Below the pieces are notes generated by a model. The model did no database searches and had not been told where the DNA came from. It saw only the letters and a list, made by a program, of their open reading frames with translations. Made by a program: the position numbers and the translations under genes. A stretch of DNA of 64,000 nucleotides from UBA4416 sp036676295. Its GTDB lineage: Bacteria > Bacteroidota > Bacteroidia > B-17B0 > Aurantibacillaceae. The stretch spans positions 109,389 to 173,388 of the forward strand of contig JAKFDE010000035.1 in the NCBI GenBank assembly GCA_036676295.1. Reading direction: 5' to 3'. This document shows positions 52,333 to 60,106 of the stretch, in pieces. How positions within the stretch are numbered: position 1 is the first letter of the stretch; each line of letters begins with the position of its first letter.

Positions 52333-53382
52333 TTAGTGAGAGTACTGCTTTTCATAATAATTAGCATAAGCCCCGGATGTAACGTTGGTTAACCACTCTT
52401 CGTTTTGCAAATACCAATCAACAGTTTTAGATAAACCTTCTTCAAATTGTAAAGAGGGTTTCCATCCCAGATCATTTTGAAGTTTAGTAGAATCAATAGC
52501 ATAACGTAAATCGTGTCCGGCACGGTCTGTAACAAAGGTTATCAATTTTTGATTGGTTCCTTTTGCTCTTCCTAATTTGTCGTCCATCATATCACATAAT
52601 AAACGGATCACATCAATATTTGTCCATTCATTATGCCCGCCAATATTATATGTGCTTCCAAGAGCTGCTTTATTAAAAATCGTATCAATTGCACGAGCAT
52701 GGTCCTCAACAAATAACCAATCACGCACATTTTCACCTTTACCATAAATAGGTAATGGTTTATTGTTTTTGATATTATTGATACATAAAGGAATTAATTT
52801 TTCGGGAAAATGATATGGCCCGTAATTGTTTGAACAGTTAGAGATAACACATGGTAATTTGTAAGTATCAAAATATGCTCTTACAAAATGATCTGAACTT
52901 GCTTTTGAGGCCGAGTAGGGGCTATGAGGATCGTAAGCGGTAGTTTCTGTAAACATACCTGTGTCTCCTAACGAACCATAAACTTCATCCGTAGAGATGT
53001 GATAAAATTTATTGAATTTTGTATTGTCTGCTTTAAATAATTCTTTAGCGGCATTCAATAAATTGACTGTTCCAATAACGTTTGTGTAAACAAATTCTAA
53101 TGGATTGGTAATACTTCTATCAACATGACTTTCGGCTGCTAAATGAATAACGGCATTAAATTGTTCTTTATTAAATAATTTATTAATGAAGTCTGCATCT
53201 ACTATATCTCCTTTTATGAATTTATAGTTTGGTTTATCCTCTATATCCTTAAGGTTAGCTAAATTACCGGCATAGGTTAATTTATCTAAGTTATAAATAG
53301 TATAATTTGGATACTTATTTACAAATAATCTTACCACGTGTGAGCCAATAAATCCCGCTCCTCCTGTAATTAATATTTTCAT
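52333..53382 (-). CDS. rfbB: dTDP-glucose 4,6-dehydratase
   Basis: RfbB/RmlB makes dTDP-4-keto-6-deoxyglucose, the substrate of RfbC. The 349-residue extended SDR has GGAGFIGSHVVRLF, AESHVDRSI, STDEVYGSLG, the catalytic YSASKASSDH and NCSNNYGPYHFPEKLIPL. It is bracketed by inverted copies of an 18-base intergenic repeat and separated from rfbC by 40 kb. rfbA and rfbD are not in the window. Confidence 0.96.
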   Translation of the reverse strand: MKILITGGAGFIGSHVVRLFVNKYPNYTIYNLDKLTYAGNLANLKDIEDKPNYKFIKGDIVDADFINKLFNKEQFNAVIHLAAESHVDRSITNPLEFVYTNVIGTVNLLNAAKELFKADNTKFNKFYHISTDEVYGSLGDTGMFTETTAYDPHSPYSASKASSDHFVRAYFDTYKLPCVISNCSNNYGPYHFPEKLIPLCINNIKNNKPLPIYGKGENVRDWLFVEDHARAIDTIFNKAALGSTYNIGGHNEWTNIDVIRLLCDMMDDKLGRAKGTNQKLITFVTDRAGHDLRYAIDSTKLQNDLGWKPSLQFEEGLSKTVDWYLQNEEWLTNVTSGAYANYYEKQYSH

Positions 53383-53400
53383 TTTTTAAATTTTGGTAAA

Positions 53401-53431
53401 ATTCAACATTTATAATTTAAAATTCAACATT
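53401..53431. repeat. ATTCAACATTT repeat upstream of rfbB
   Basis: ATTCAACATTTATAATTT is the exact inverse complement of 52250-52267; a second copy (AATTCAACATTT) follows. It abuts the stop of the sugar transferase gene. Confidence 0.7.
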
Positions 53432-53432
53432 T

Positions 53433-54854
53433 TTACTTCCCTCTACCCTGAATAACAATAAGCACTGTATGAACCAGTATTTTAAAATCGATCATTAAAC
53501 TCATGTTTTCGATGTATAACAGATCGAACTTAATACGGGAAACCATCTGTTCAATATTTTCGGCATATCCGTATTTTACTTGCCCATAACCGGTAATGCC
53601 TGGTCTTACACGGTGTAAGTGTACATAATGCGGAGCATGAACCACAATTTGGTCAATGTAGAACTTGCGTTCAGGTCTAGGGCCTACCAAACTCATATCA
53701 CCCTTAATGACATTATAAAATTGAGGTATCTCATCCAAACGTACTTTTCTTAAAAATTTACCAACGGTTGTAATACGTGGGTCGTTTGAGCTGGATAATA
53801 AAGGACCATGTTTTTCAGCATCTACATACATGGTTCGGAATTTCAGAATATAAAATGGATTTCCGCCTTTTCCGATCCTTTCTTGTTTAAAAAAGATAGA
53901 ACCTTTAGAACCAAACTTCACCACTAACATTAAAATAATATACACCCAACAAAATGCCACCATCACAAAAACCGAAACGGATACATCTATGAAGCGTTTC
54001 ACGGCTTGTTGCCATTCAGGCATCGTTTGTTTATTGATAACGATTAAGGCTTCTTCTGAAATAGAATCCATTTTTACTTGACCCGATAAAATATCGTATA
54101 CATCCGGAATGATTTTGATGATCACTCCAAAATCATTCAATTCATTAATGATGGTTTCTAAATAAGCATGCTCCCAGGATTCAATAGCAATAATGATCTC
54201 CTCGATCTGATGTTTTTTTACAATTTCCTTCAGATCTTTATATTCGCCTAAGTGAGTGAGCTGTTGTTTTAATTGTTCTGAAAACCCGTTTTTCTCGTCT
54301 AAGTGAATAAAGCCTACAAATATATTTCCGGATGATTTCTTTTTGCGGCTGATCTCTTCAAATATCTTTAAAGCTCTTTGATTGCTTCCTATAATAACTG
54401 TATTAAATCCGATAATGCCATTGTTGATCTTATACGCTGTAATGGTAGATAGAATAAATCGAAAAAAGGCGGTAATAAAAAAATGCAGAAGAAACAGTAC
54501 TGCAAAAACCTTGTAATAGGCTTTGTAATTAGACACAAAGTCATCTAATAAAATAAAAAAGAAAATAAAGGTAACGCCAATTAAAGATGTGGCAAAGGTT
54601 TGAATAAGCTCATTGATCCTGGATTTGCGATAAACGTTTTTGTAAATACCGGTTAAGTAATAAGTTAATAGCCAACCTAATGGTAAAATAATGATTCCAA
54701 GAATGTATTGACGGTCAAATAATTTTTCGGGAAGAATACCAAATTTATCAGGTTCAATATAGAATTTACGGTAGAGGTAAAATAAACTCCAGGCCATAGC
54801 AGCAGCTACATAATCTGCGAAAATATATTTAAAAGTTTGTAGCGCTTTGTTCAC
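53433..54854 (-). CDS. WcaJ-type undecaprenyl-phosphate sugar phosphotransferase
   Basis: The 473-residue membrane protein is a polyisoprenyl-phosphate hexose-1-phosphate transferase: four N-terminal membrane helices, a CoA-binding-like domain (TVIIGSNQRALKIFEEI) and a C-terminal catalytic domain with KRFIDVSVSVFVMVAF, FFKQERIGKGGNPFYILKFR, LRKVRLDEIPQFYNV and SLVGPRPERKFYID. It starts the lipid-linked repeating unit. The start is GTG, immediately after the upstream lipoprotein stop (TAG-GTG); no Met precedes the domain. Confidence 0.93.
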   Translation of the reverse strand: MNKALQTFKYIFADYVAAAMAWSLFYLYRKFYIEPDKFGILPEKLFDRQYILGIIILPLGWLLTYYLTGIYKNVYRKSRINELIQTFATSLIGVTFIFFFILLDDFVSNYKAYYKVFAVLFLLHFFITAFFRFILSTITAYKINNGIIGFNTVIIGSNQRALKIFEEISRKKKSSGNIFVGFIHLDEKNGFSEQLKQQLTHLGEYKDLKEIVKKHQIEEIIIAIESWEHAYLETIINELNDFGVIIKIIPDVYDILSGQVKMDSISEEALIVINKQTMPEWQQAVKRFIDVSVSVFVMVAFCWVYIILMLVVKFGSKGSIFFKQERIGKGGNPFYILKFRTMYVDAEKHGPLLSSSNDPRITTVGKFLRKVRLDEIPQFYNVIKGDMSLVGPRPERKFYIDQIVVHAPHYVHLHRVRPGITGYGQVKYGYAENIEQMVSRIKFDLLYIENMSLMIDFKILVHTVLIVIQGRGK

Positions 54855-55718
54855 CTAAAGAGAAATGATTTTAATATTATCTATATAAATTTCCGGATTC
54901 GCAATAGTAGTTTCTTTACTGGCTTTAATGATCAGATCATAATAATTATATAAAGGTTGCGTATACACGGCCTCCGATAATTGGATGTATATTTTATTCC
55001 AACCTTCAGTTCTATTGAGGGTGATCACACTTCTTTCTTCGGTGTCTCCTGCCAATAGCGTTACTAATACTTTTTGATTGCATTTATAATTCATTTCCAA
55101 ATAAACGGTGGTGGCAGTTTGAGGAAATGTATAGATGTGTCCGCTGGTTTTAATTGCCGCATTAGGTTTTGCGTCACTCATTCCCATAAACAGAGAGTGT
55201 AAGCCTTCATATACTTCTTTATTTGTATTACTACCACCCGTTAATGAAAAGGCAGAATCGCCTTCGGCAGAAAACAAAACACCGGAATTTTCAAAACCTT
55301 CTATCAGATGAAATTGAGCCCCGGAAACATAGTTATAAACAGGATTAATCGTATAGGTTTTACCTGCTTCAAAGTTCTGAGAAAACTCATAGCCGGTATA
55401 CATAGCATAAGGAAGTCTGGTAGCAGAAATACCATTATTTTTTATGCCGCCATACATGGCAATATCGGCATTGCCTGTGGCTACGATCGGTACAACTCCT
55501 CCAAGAGGAAAAGCACCAACATATTGTCCGTTAACATAAACCCAGGTATCAGTTATTTTGTGGTCGTTAGTGCCTTGTGCAAAAGTAGAGGTGGTATTTA
55601 CGGTTGGGTGTCCAACATAAATAAAGGAAGCTGTAGGAGATTTCAATTTTTCTTTGTTACAAGAAACAACTAAAAATAAGCAAACAGAAAGTATTAAATA
55701 AAGTAAAAAGTTCCGCAT
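54855..55718 (-). CDS. Lipoprotein of unknown function near the sugar transferase
   Basis: The 287-residue protein has a lipobox (LVVSC near residue 20) and a beta-rich body: TDTWVYVNGQYVGAFPLGG, then a sandwich-like C-terminal module (TTVYLEMNYKCNQKVLVTLL, PEIYIDNIKIISL). It appears carbohydrate-binding-like, but no family is recognised. It directly precedes the sugar transferase with no gap, suggesting a surface role in the same glycan system. Confidence 0.65.
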   Translation of the reverse strand: MRNFLLYLILSVCLFLVVSCNKEKLKSPTASFIYVGHPTVNTTSTFAQGTNDHKITDTWVYVNGQYVGAFPLGGVVPIVATGNADIAMYGGIKNNGISATRLPYAMYTGYEFSQNFEAGKTYTINPVYNYVSGAQFHLIEGFENSGVLFSAEGDSAFSLTGGSNTNKEVYEGLHSLFMGMSDAKPNAAIKTSGHIYTFPQTATTVYLEMNYKCNQKVLVTLLAGDTEERSVITLNRTEGWNKIYIQLSEAVYTQPLYNYYDLIIKASKETTIANPEIYIDNIKIISL

Positions 55719-55806
55719 ATCCGTTAAAGAACGTAAATATATAAGTTGTTATTGTATCAGCATAACAAAAAATGGCAAAAATGGCGGAACTATGGTTTTA
55801 CTAAAA

Positions 55807-56760
55807 TTATCTAATTTGAGTTTCTATTTCCTCAGCAATAGCCAAAGCGGCCTCAGCATCATTTAACGAAACAGAAATAGGTGTATGCTGCGTGATACTT
55901 TTATAAAAATCGGTTAATTCTGTTTTTATAGCATTTATTGGATAGATAATAGGATTAACAGTACTGATCTCAAATTTCGAATGACCATTATCAATTACTG
56001 TATTGCCCGAATGATTTGTTTTTAAAGGTAAAATATTGGTTACGTGGGTAGTTTTATTTAATAGATCCACATGTACACTGGAGTTTTTCTGATAGACCTC
56101 CATTTTTCTGGTATTATGTAAAGCAATGCGGTTAGCCGTTAAATTAGCAACACAGCCATTTTCAAATTCGATGCGGGCATTGGCAATGTCTGATGATTGG
56201 CTAACGATAGACTGGCCTGTTGCTGATATGCGTTTAACCTTGCTTTTCACTAAACTCAAAATCAGATCAATGTCATGGATCATCAGATCCAGTACCACAG
56301 ACACATCCGTTCCTCTTACATTGTAATTTGCTAAACGTTGAACTTCAAATAAATAAGGGTTTTTAATATATTCCTTAGCAGCAATAAAAGCCGGGTTAAA
56401 TCGCTCTACATGGCCAACCTGAACAATAACACCTGCTTCGCGAGCCAGTTTGATCAGTGTTTGGGTTTCTTCTAAATGCAGAGTGGCAGGTTTTTCAATA
56501 AAAACGTGTTTACCAAGTTTTATGGCTTTACCGGCAAATTCAAAATGTGTTGGTGTAGGTGTTACAATAGATACAGCTTCAACTGAGCTTAGCAGGTCAT
56601 CATAGTTTTTAGCAGCCTGAGTTTGATATTGCAAGGACAGATCGGAAAGACAGGTTTGGTTAATGTCGTAGACTGCACCTATCTTAAATTCGGCAATTTC
56701 ATGTAATAATTTCAAATGTATTTTTCCTAAATGGCCTAACCCAACAATTCCAATAGTCAT
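55807..56760 (-). CDS. Gfo/Idh/MocA-family oxidoreductase
   Basis: The 317-residue protein has the NAD(P)-binding start TIGIVGLGHLGKIHLKLL, the EKPATLHLEET lysine-containing loop, and VGHVERFNPAF. Such enzymes oxidise sugars or nucleotide sugars (e.g. WlbA-type). It heads the minus-strand glycan cluster and is divergent from pcm. The substrate is unknown. Confidence 0.88.
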   Translation of the reverse strand: MTIGIVGLGHLGKIHLKLLHEIAEFKIGAVYDINQTCLSDLSLQYQTQAAKNYDDLLSSVEAVSIVTPTPTHFEFAGKAIKLGKHVFIEKPATLHLEETQTLIKLAREAGVIVQVGHVERFNPAFIAAKEYIKNPYLFEVQRLANYNVRGTDVSVVLDLMIHDIDLILSLVKSKVKRISATGQSIVSQSSDIANARIEFENGCVANLTANRIALHNTRKMEVYQKNSSVHVDLLNKTTHVTNILPLKTNHSGNTVIDNGHSKFEISTVNPIIYPINAIKTELTDFYKSITQHTPISVSLNDAEAALAIAEEIETQIR

Positions 56761-56865
56761 AATTTAATGTAGTTTGCTGTAAATATAAAAGCTATTAAAA
56801 GCCAAGTGTTAGAAATGATTTTTAAATATTAAAACAACAATGTTTATTATCTGTAGTTTTAAAGC

Positions 56866-57543
56866 ATGTTATTGAAAATTAGTAAAGAAGATGAATATTT
56901 GTTTCAGGGCAAACGTAAACGCCTAGTAGAACAATTGAAAGAGAAGGGAATTACCAATCAGGCCGTTTTAAATGCCATTTTAAAAGTGCCTCGTCATGTG
57001 TTTTTTGATCAATCCACTGAGCGCCCAGCCTTGTTAGATCATGCATATTCGGATAAAGCTTTAAAAATTGGTGCTGGGCAAACCATATCGCATCCTTTTA
57101 CAGTGGCTTTTCAAACCGAAAAGCTGAATATAGTGAAAGGCGAAAAGGTATTGGAGATAGGAACCGGTTGTGGTTATCAAACGGCCGTTTTATTGGAAAT
57201 GGGTGCAAAAGTATATTCTATTGAACGCCAAAAGGAATTGTATGATAAAACCAAGTTATTTTTACCTATGCTTGGATATAAAGCTACTAAATTAGTTTAT
57301 GGCGATGGTTATAAAGGATTACCACAGTTTGCTCCCTTTGATAAGATCATAGTAACAGCGGCTGCACCTTATATTCCGGAAGATTTGTTAGCTCAGTTAA
57401 CTATTGGCGGAATCCTTATTATTCCTTTGGGAGAAGGAGAGGAACAGGTAATGAATGTGATCGTTAAAAAATCTGGCACGGAGTTTGCCAAGCAGGCATT
57501 CGGAAAATTTAAATTCGTCCCGATGTTACAAAATAAGAATTAA
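56866..57543 (+). CDS. pcm: Protein-L-isoaspartate O-methyltransferase
   Basis: Pcm methylates isoaspartyl residues in aged proteins for repair. The 225-residue protein has VPRHVFFDQS, the family region GAGQTISHPFTVAFQTE, SAM motif VLEIGTGCGYQTAVL and PFDKIIVTAAAPYIPEDLL. Length is normal. It stands alone between the oxidoreductase gene and an outer-membrane protein gene. Confidence 0.95.
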   Translation: MLLKISKEDEYLFQGKRKRLVEQLKEKGITNQAVLNAILKVPRHVFFDQSTERPALLDHAYSDKALKIGAGQTISHPFTVAFQTEKLNIVKGEKVLEIGTGCGYQTAVLLEMGAKVYSIERQKELYDKTKLFLPMLGYKATKLVYGDGYKGLPQFAPFDKIIVTAAAPYIPEDLLAQLTIGGILIIPLGEGEEQVMNVIVKKSGTEFAKQAFGKFKFVPMLQNKN

Positions 57544-57608
57544 TAAAAAATAAGTAGCTGTTTTACAGTATATTAACAAATACATGTTTATAATTGGATT
57601 CTTATCAG

Positions 57609-57616
57609 TACATTTG
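57609..57616 (+). promoter_or_regulatory. TAnnTTTG -10 box for the outer-membrane protein gene
   Basis: TACATTTG is a perfect -10 match. The expected transcript has an A-rich leader of about 60 bases before the ATG at 57684. Confidence 0.6.
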
Positions 57617-57683
57617 CAGTCGAAAATAAATGCTTAAATTTGCTAAACATAATAACAAAAACAAAACAAAAAAAACAACAATT

Positions 57684-58649
57684 ATGAAAAAATCAATCGC
57701 TTTAGTAGCAATGGCTTTCGGTGTAACATCGGCTTTTGCACAAGATTTAACTTCAAAAAAAGGAGAACCATTTTTACCAGAAGCTGGTGACTATGCAATT
57801 GCTATCGATGCAACTCCGTTCTTTAGCTATGCTAAATCATTTATCGGTGCTGGTGTTGGCGCATCTTCTCCATCTTGGAATTTTGCTACAAACAACATGA
57901 CTATCTGGGGTAAAATGTACAAAGATGCTAACACTGCATACCGTGCTGGTGTTCGTTTAGGATTTGGATCTCAGTCTTCAAGAAACAATGTTACTGATCT
58001 ATTAAATGCACAAACTAATACAGTTGTTACTTTCCCTGATCAAGATGTAATGGTTGAGAACAAAATGAAACAATCTCAAACTCGTGTTGGTCTTACTGCA
58101 GGTATCGAAAAACGTAAAGGTAAAACTCGTTTACAAGGTTTCTACGGTGCTGAGGTAGGTATTTCTTTCTCTTCTGATAAAAACAAATACACTTATGGTA
58201 ACGCTTTAGCTGCAACTAATGCTGCATCTACAACTGTTAACGTTAACGCTGCTGATGAGTTTTTTGATCCAACTACAGGTTTATCAATGGGTAACGTTGG
58301 TACTCCTGGTATCCAAGGTTTAATTGGTAATGCTCGTCAAACAGAAATGAAATCAGGTGCTGCTTTTGGTATCGGAGTTCGTGCTTTCGTAGGTGCTGAA
58401 TACTTCATGTTCCCTAAAATTTCTATCGGTGGTGAATTCGGTTGGGGATTAGGTTTTAACATGCAAGGAAAATCTAAAACTACTTGGGAGGCTATTGGTC
58501 AATCTAATGCTGCTGGTTCAGTTGCAACTACAGGATCTACTACTATCGAAGGTGCTAAATCTTCTTCTTTTGGTATCGATACTGATAACATGACTGGTGT
58601 TTTTGGTGCAATGCCTGCTGGAACTATCCGTTTAGCTTTACATTTCTAA
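57684..58649 (+). CDS. Outer-membrane beta-barrel protein
   Basis: From ATG 57684 the protein is 321 residues with a signal peptide (MKKSIALVAMAFGVTSAFAQ). The mature part is Gly/aromatic-rich with alternating strands (YRAGVRLGFGSQSS, TRVGLTAGIEKRKG, FGIGVRAFVGAEYF, ISIGGEFGWGLGF) and ends in a C-terminal FH-type strand (GTIRLALHF), as expected for a beta-barrel. Function unknown. The frame is open 54 bases higher, but that text is in the leader. The codon choice suggests high expression. Confidence 0.85.
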   Translation: MKKSIALVAMAFGVTSAFAQDLTSKKGEPFLPEAGDYAIAIDATPFFSYAKSFIGAGVGASSPSWNFATNNMTIWGKMYKDANTAYRAGVRLGFGSQSSRNNVTDLLNAQTNTVVTFPDQDVMVENKMKQSQTRVGLTAGIEKRKGKTRLQGFYGAEVGISFSSDKNKYTYGNALAATNAASTTVNVNAADEFFDPTTGLSMGNVGTPGIQGLIGNARQTEMKSGAAFGIGVRAFVGAEYFMFPKISIGGEFGWGLGFNMQGKSKTTWEAIGQSNAAGSVATTGSTTIEGAKSSSFGIDTDNMTGVFGAMPAGTIRLALHF

Positions 58650-58671
58650 TCTAGAAATTAAAATAAATAAT

Positions 58672-58704
58672 AAAAAAACCCTTCCATATCGGAAGGGTTT
58701 TTTT
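58672..58704 (+). terminator. Terminator of the outer-membrane protein gene
   Basis: Perfect 14-base arms AAAAAAACCCTTCC and GGAAGGGTTTTTTT around ATATC. Confidence 0.88.
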
Positions 58705-58751
58705 ATGTCTAAAATTTTACAATTATTTAAAGTAACTATTATATTTAATAG

Positions 58752-58759
58752 TAAATTTG
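58752..58759 (+). promoter_or_regulatory. TAnnTTTG -10 box for the DHS-like gene
   Basis: TAAATTTG is a perfect -10 match, 25 bases before the ATG at 58785. Confidence 0.6.
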
Positions 58760-58784
58760 CGCTTCTTAAAAAATACAACAAACT

Positions 58785-59771
58785 ATGTCAACAGCAGCTA
58801 ATAAAGGTCCGATCTCAAAATTTATTGAAACACATTATAAACATTTTAATGCAGCCGCTTTAGTAGATGCAGCAAAAGGTTACGAAACACATTTAACCGA
58901 AGGCGGAAAGATGATGGTAACACTGGCAGGTGCGATGAGTACGGCTGAGCTGGGAAAATCTTTAGCTGAAATGATCCGCCAGGGAAAAATTGATATCATT
59001 TCTTGTACGGGTGCTAACTTAGAAGAAGATATTATGAATTTAGTGGCGCACAGCCATTACAAACGTGTACCTAATTACCGCGATCTGTCTCCACAAGATG
59101 AATGGGATCTATTAGAAAATCATTATAACCGTGTAACAGATACGTGTATTCCTGAAGAAGAAGCGTTTCGTCGTTTACAAAAACATATTTATAAAATATG
59201 GAAAGATGCGGATACAGCAGGCGAACGCTATTTTCCGCATGAATACATGTACAAGATTTTAAATAGTGGTGAGTTAAAACAGTATTATGAGATTGACCCA
59301 AAAGACAGTTGGATGTTAGCAGCGGCTGAACGTAATTTACCAATTGTGGTTCCGGGTTGGGAAGATAGTACCATGGGAAATATTTTTGCATCGTATGTGA
59401 TCAAAGGTGAGATCAAAGCATCTACCATGAAAAGTGGCATTGAATACATGGCCTGGTTAGCCGATTGGTATCCAAAAAACAGTGGTGGTAAAGGTGTAGG
59501 CTTTTTTCAAATTGGTGGTGGTATAGCCGGCGATTTCCCTATTTGTGTAGTACCTATGTTGTATCAGGATATGGAAATGACGGATATTCCATTTTGGAGT
59601 TATTTTTGTCAGATATCAGATAGTACAACATCTTATGGTTCTTATTCGGGAGCAGTGCCAAACGAAAAAATTACCTGGGGTAAATTAGATATTAATACAC
59701 CTAAGTTTATTGTAGAAAGTGATGCAACGATTGTTGCGCCATTAATTTTCTCCTGGATTTTAGGTTGGTAA
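58785..59771 (+). CDS. Deoxyhypusine-synthase-like protein
   Basis: The 328-residue protein is a homologue of deoxyhypusine synthase, which in eukaryotes and archaea transfers an aminobutyl group from spermidine to eIF5A/aIF5A. Visible conserved parts are MMVTLAGAMSTAELGKSLAE, IDIISCTGANLEEDIMN, FQIGGGIAGDFP and the catalytic-lysine region SGAVPNEKITWGKL, with Lys300 at the position of the eukaryotic enzyme intermediate. Bacteria lack eIF5A, so the real acceptor is different or unknown; bacterial relatives may act on small amines. Cytosolic, monocistronic, with its own promoter box. Confidence 0.9.
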   Translation: MSTAANKGPISKFIETHYKHFNAAALVDAAKGYETHLTEGGKMMVTLAGAMSTAELGKSLAEMIRQGKIDIISCTGANLEEDIMNLVAHSHYKRVPNYRDLSPQDEWDLLENHYNRVTDTCIPEEEAFRRLQKHIYKIWKDADTAGERYFPHEYMYKILNSGELKQYYEIDPKDSWMLAAAERNLPIVVPGWEDSTMGNIFASYVIKGEIKASTMKSGIEYMAWLADWYPKNSGGKGVGFFQIGGGIAGDFPICVVPMLYQDMEMTDIPFWSYFCQISDSTTSYGSYSGAVPNEKITWGKLDINTPKFIVESDATIVAPLIFSWILGW

Positions 59772-59800
59772 TAGAATTTAATGTTTTTTTAATATAATTT

Positions 59801-59951
59801 AAGAGGCTGTCTCAAAAGGACAGCTTCTTTTAGTTTTGTCACATCGTCCCCGACAGCTATCGGGATCTTGATACACTTAATTATCAATGTTTTTTTTGAG
59901 TTCTCGACAGGCTCGAACAGACATTGAAATTGACTTTTGAGACAGTCTCTT
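59801..59951. repeat. MITE-like element with 18-base terminal inverted repeats
   Basis: The ends AAGAGGCTGTCTCAAAAG (59801-59818) and CTTTTGAGACAGTCTCTT (59934-59951) are inverse complements with one mismatch. The 115-base interior has no gene but carries CCCCGACAGCTATCGGG and a TTCTCGACAGGCTCGAAC copy of the TCGA repeat family. With the flanking palindrome at 60001 it fills the 335-base gap before the last gene. No target duplication is clear. Confidence 0.6.
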
Positions 59952-60000
59952 TTTTTAAATGTTTAAATTATATAAATATCTTGGATAAATTTTTTAGAAT

Positions 60001-60032
60001 AAAAACACTAAGTATTTATACTTAGTGTTTTT
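60001..60032. promoter_or_regulatory. Long perfect palindrome with ACTAAGTAT arms
   Basis: Arms AAAAACACTAAGTAT and ATACTTAGTGTTTTT with TT centre form a perfect 15-base inverted repeat. The core equals the palindrome at 37131-37150. It lies 61 bases upstream of the -10 box of the T9SS gene; it could be an operator or terminator. Confidence 0.6.
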
Positions 60033-60093
60033 ATGATTTTTTAACAAAATGCTATAATTATTTCATTTCGTCGATAAAAAATTAAAATTTAAC

Positions 60094-60101
60094 TATTTTT
60101 G
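60094..60101 (+). promoter_or_regulatory. TAnnTTTG -10 box of the giant T9SS gene, near-leaderless
   Basis: TATTTTTG is a perfect -10 match five bases before the ATG at 60107, so the transcript would be leaderless, as predicted for the Cys-rich operon at 5002. Confidence 0.6.
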
Positions 60102-60106
60102 CCGCT

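Noticed and set aside
57630..57683. Longer start of the outer-membrane protein at 57630.
   Set aside because: The added text is a Lys/Asn/Thr-rich A-tract leader; the signal peptide starts at 57684.
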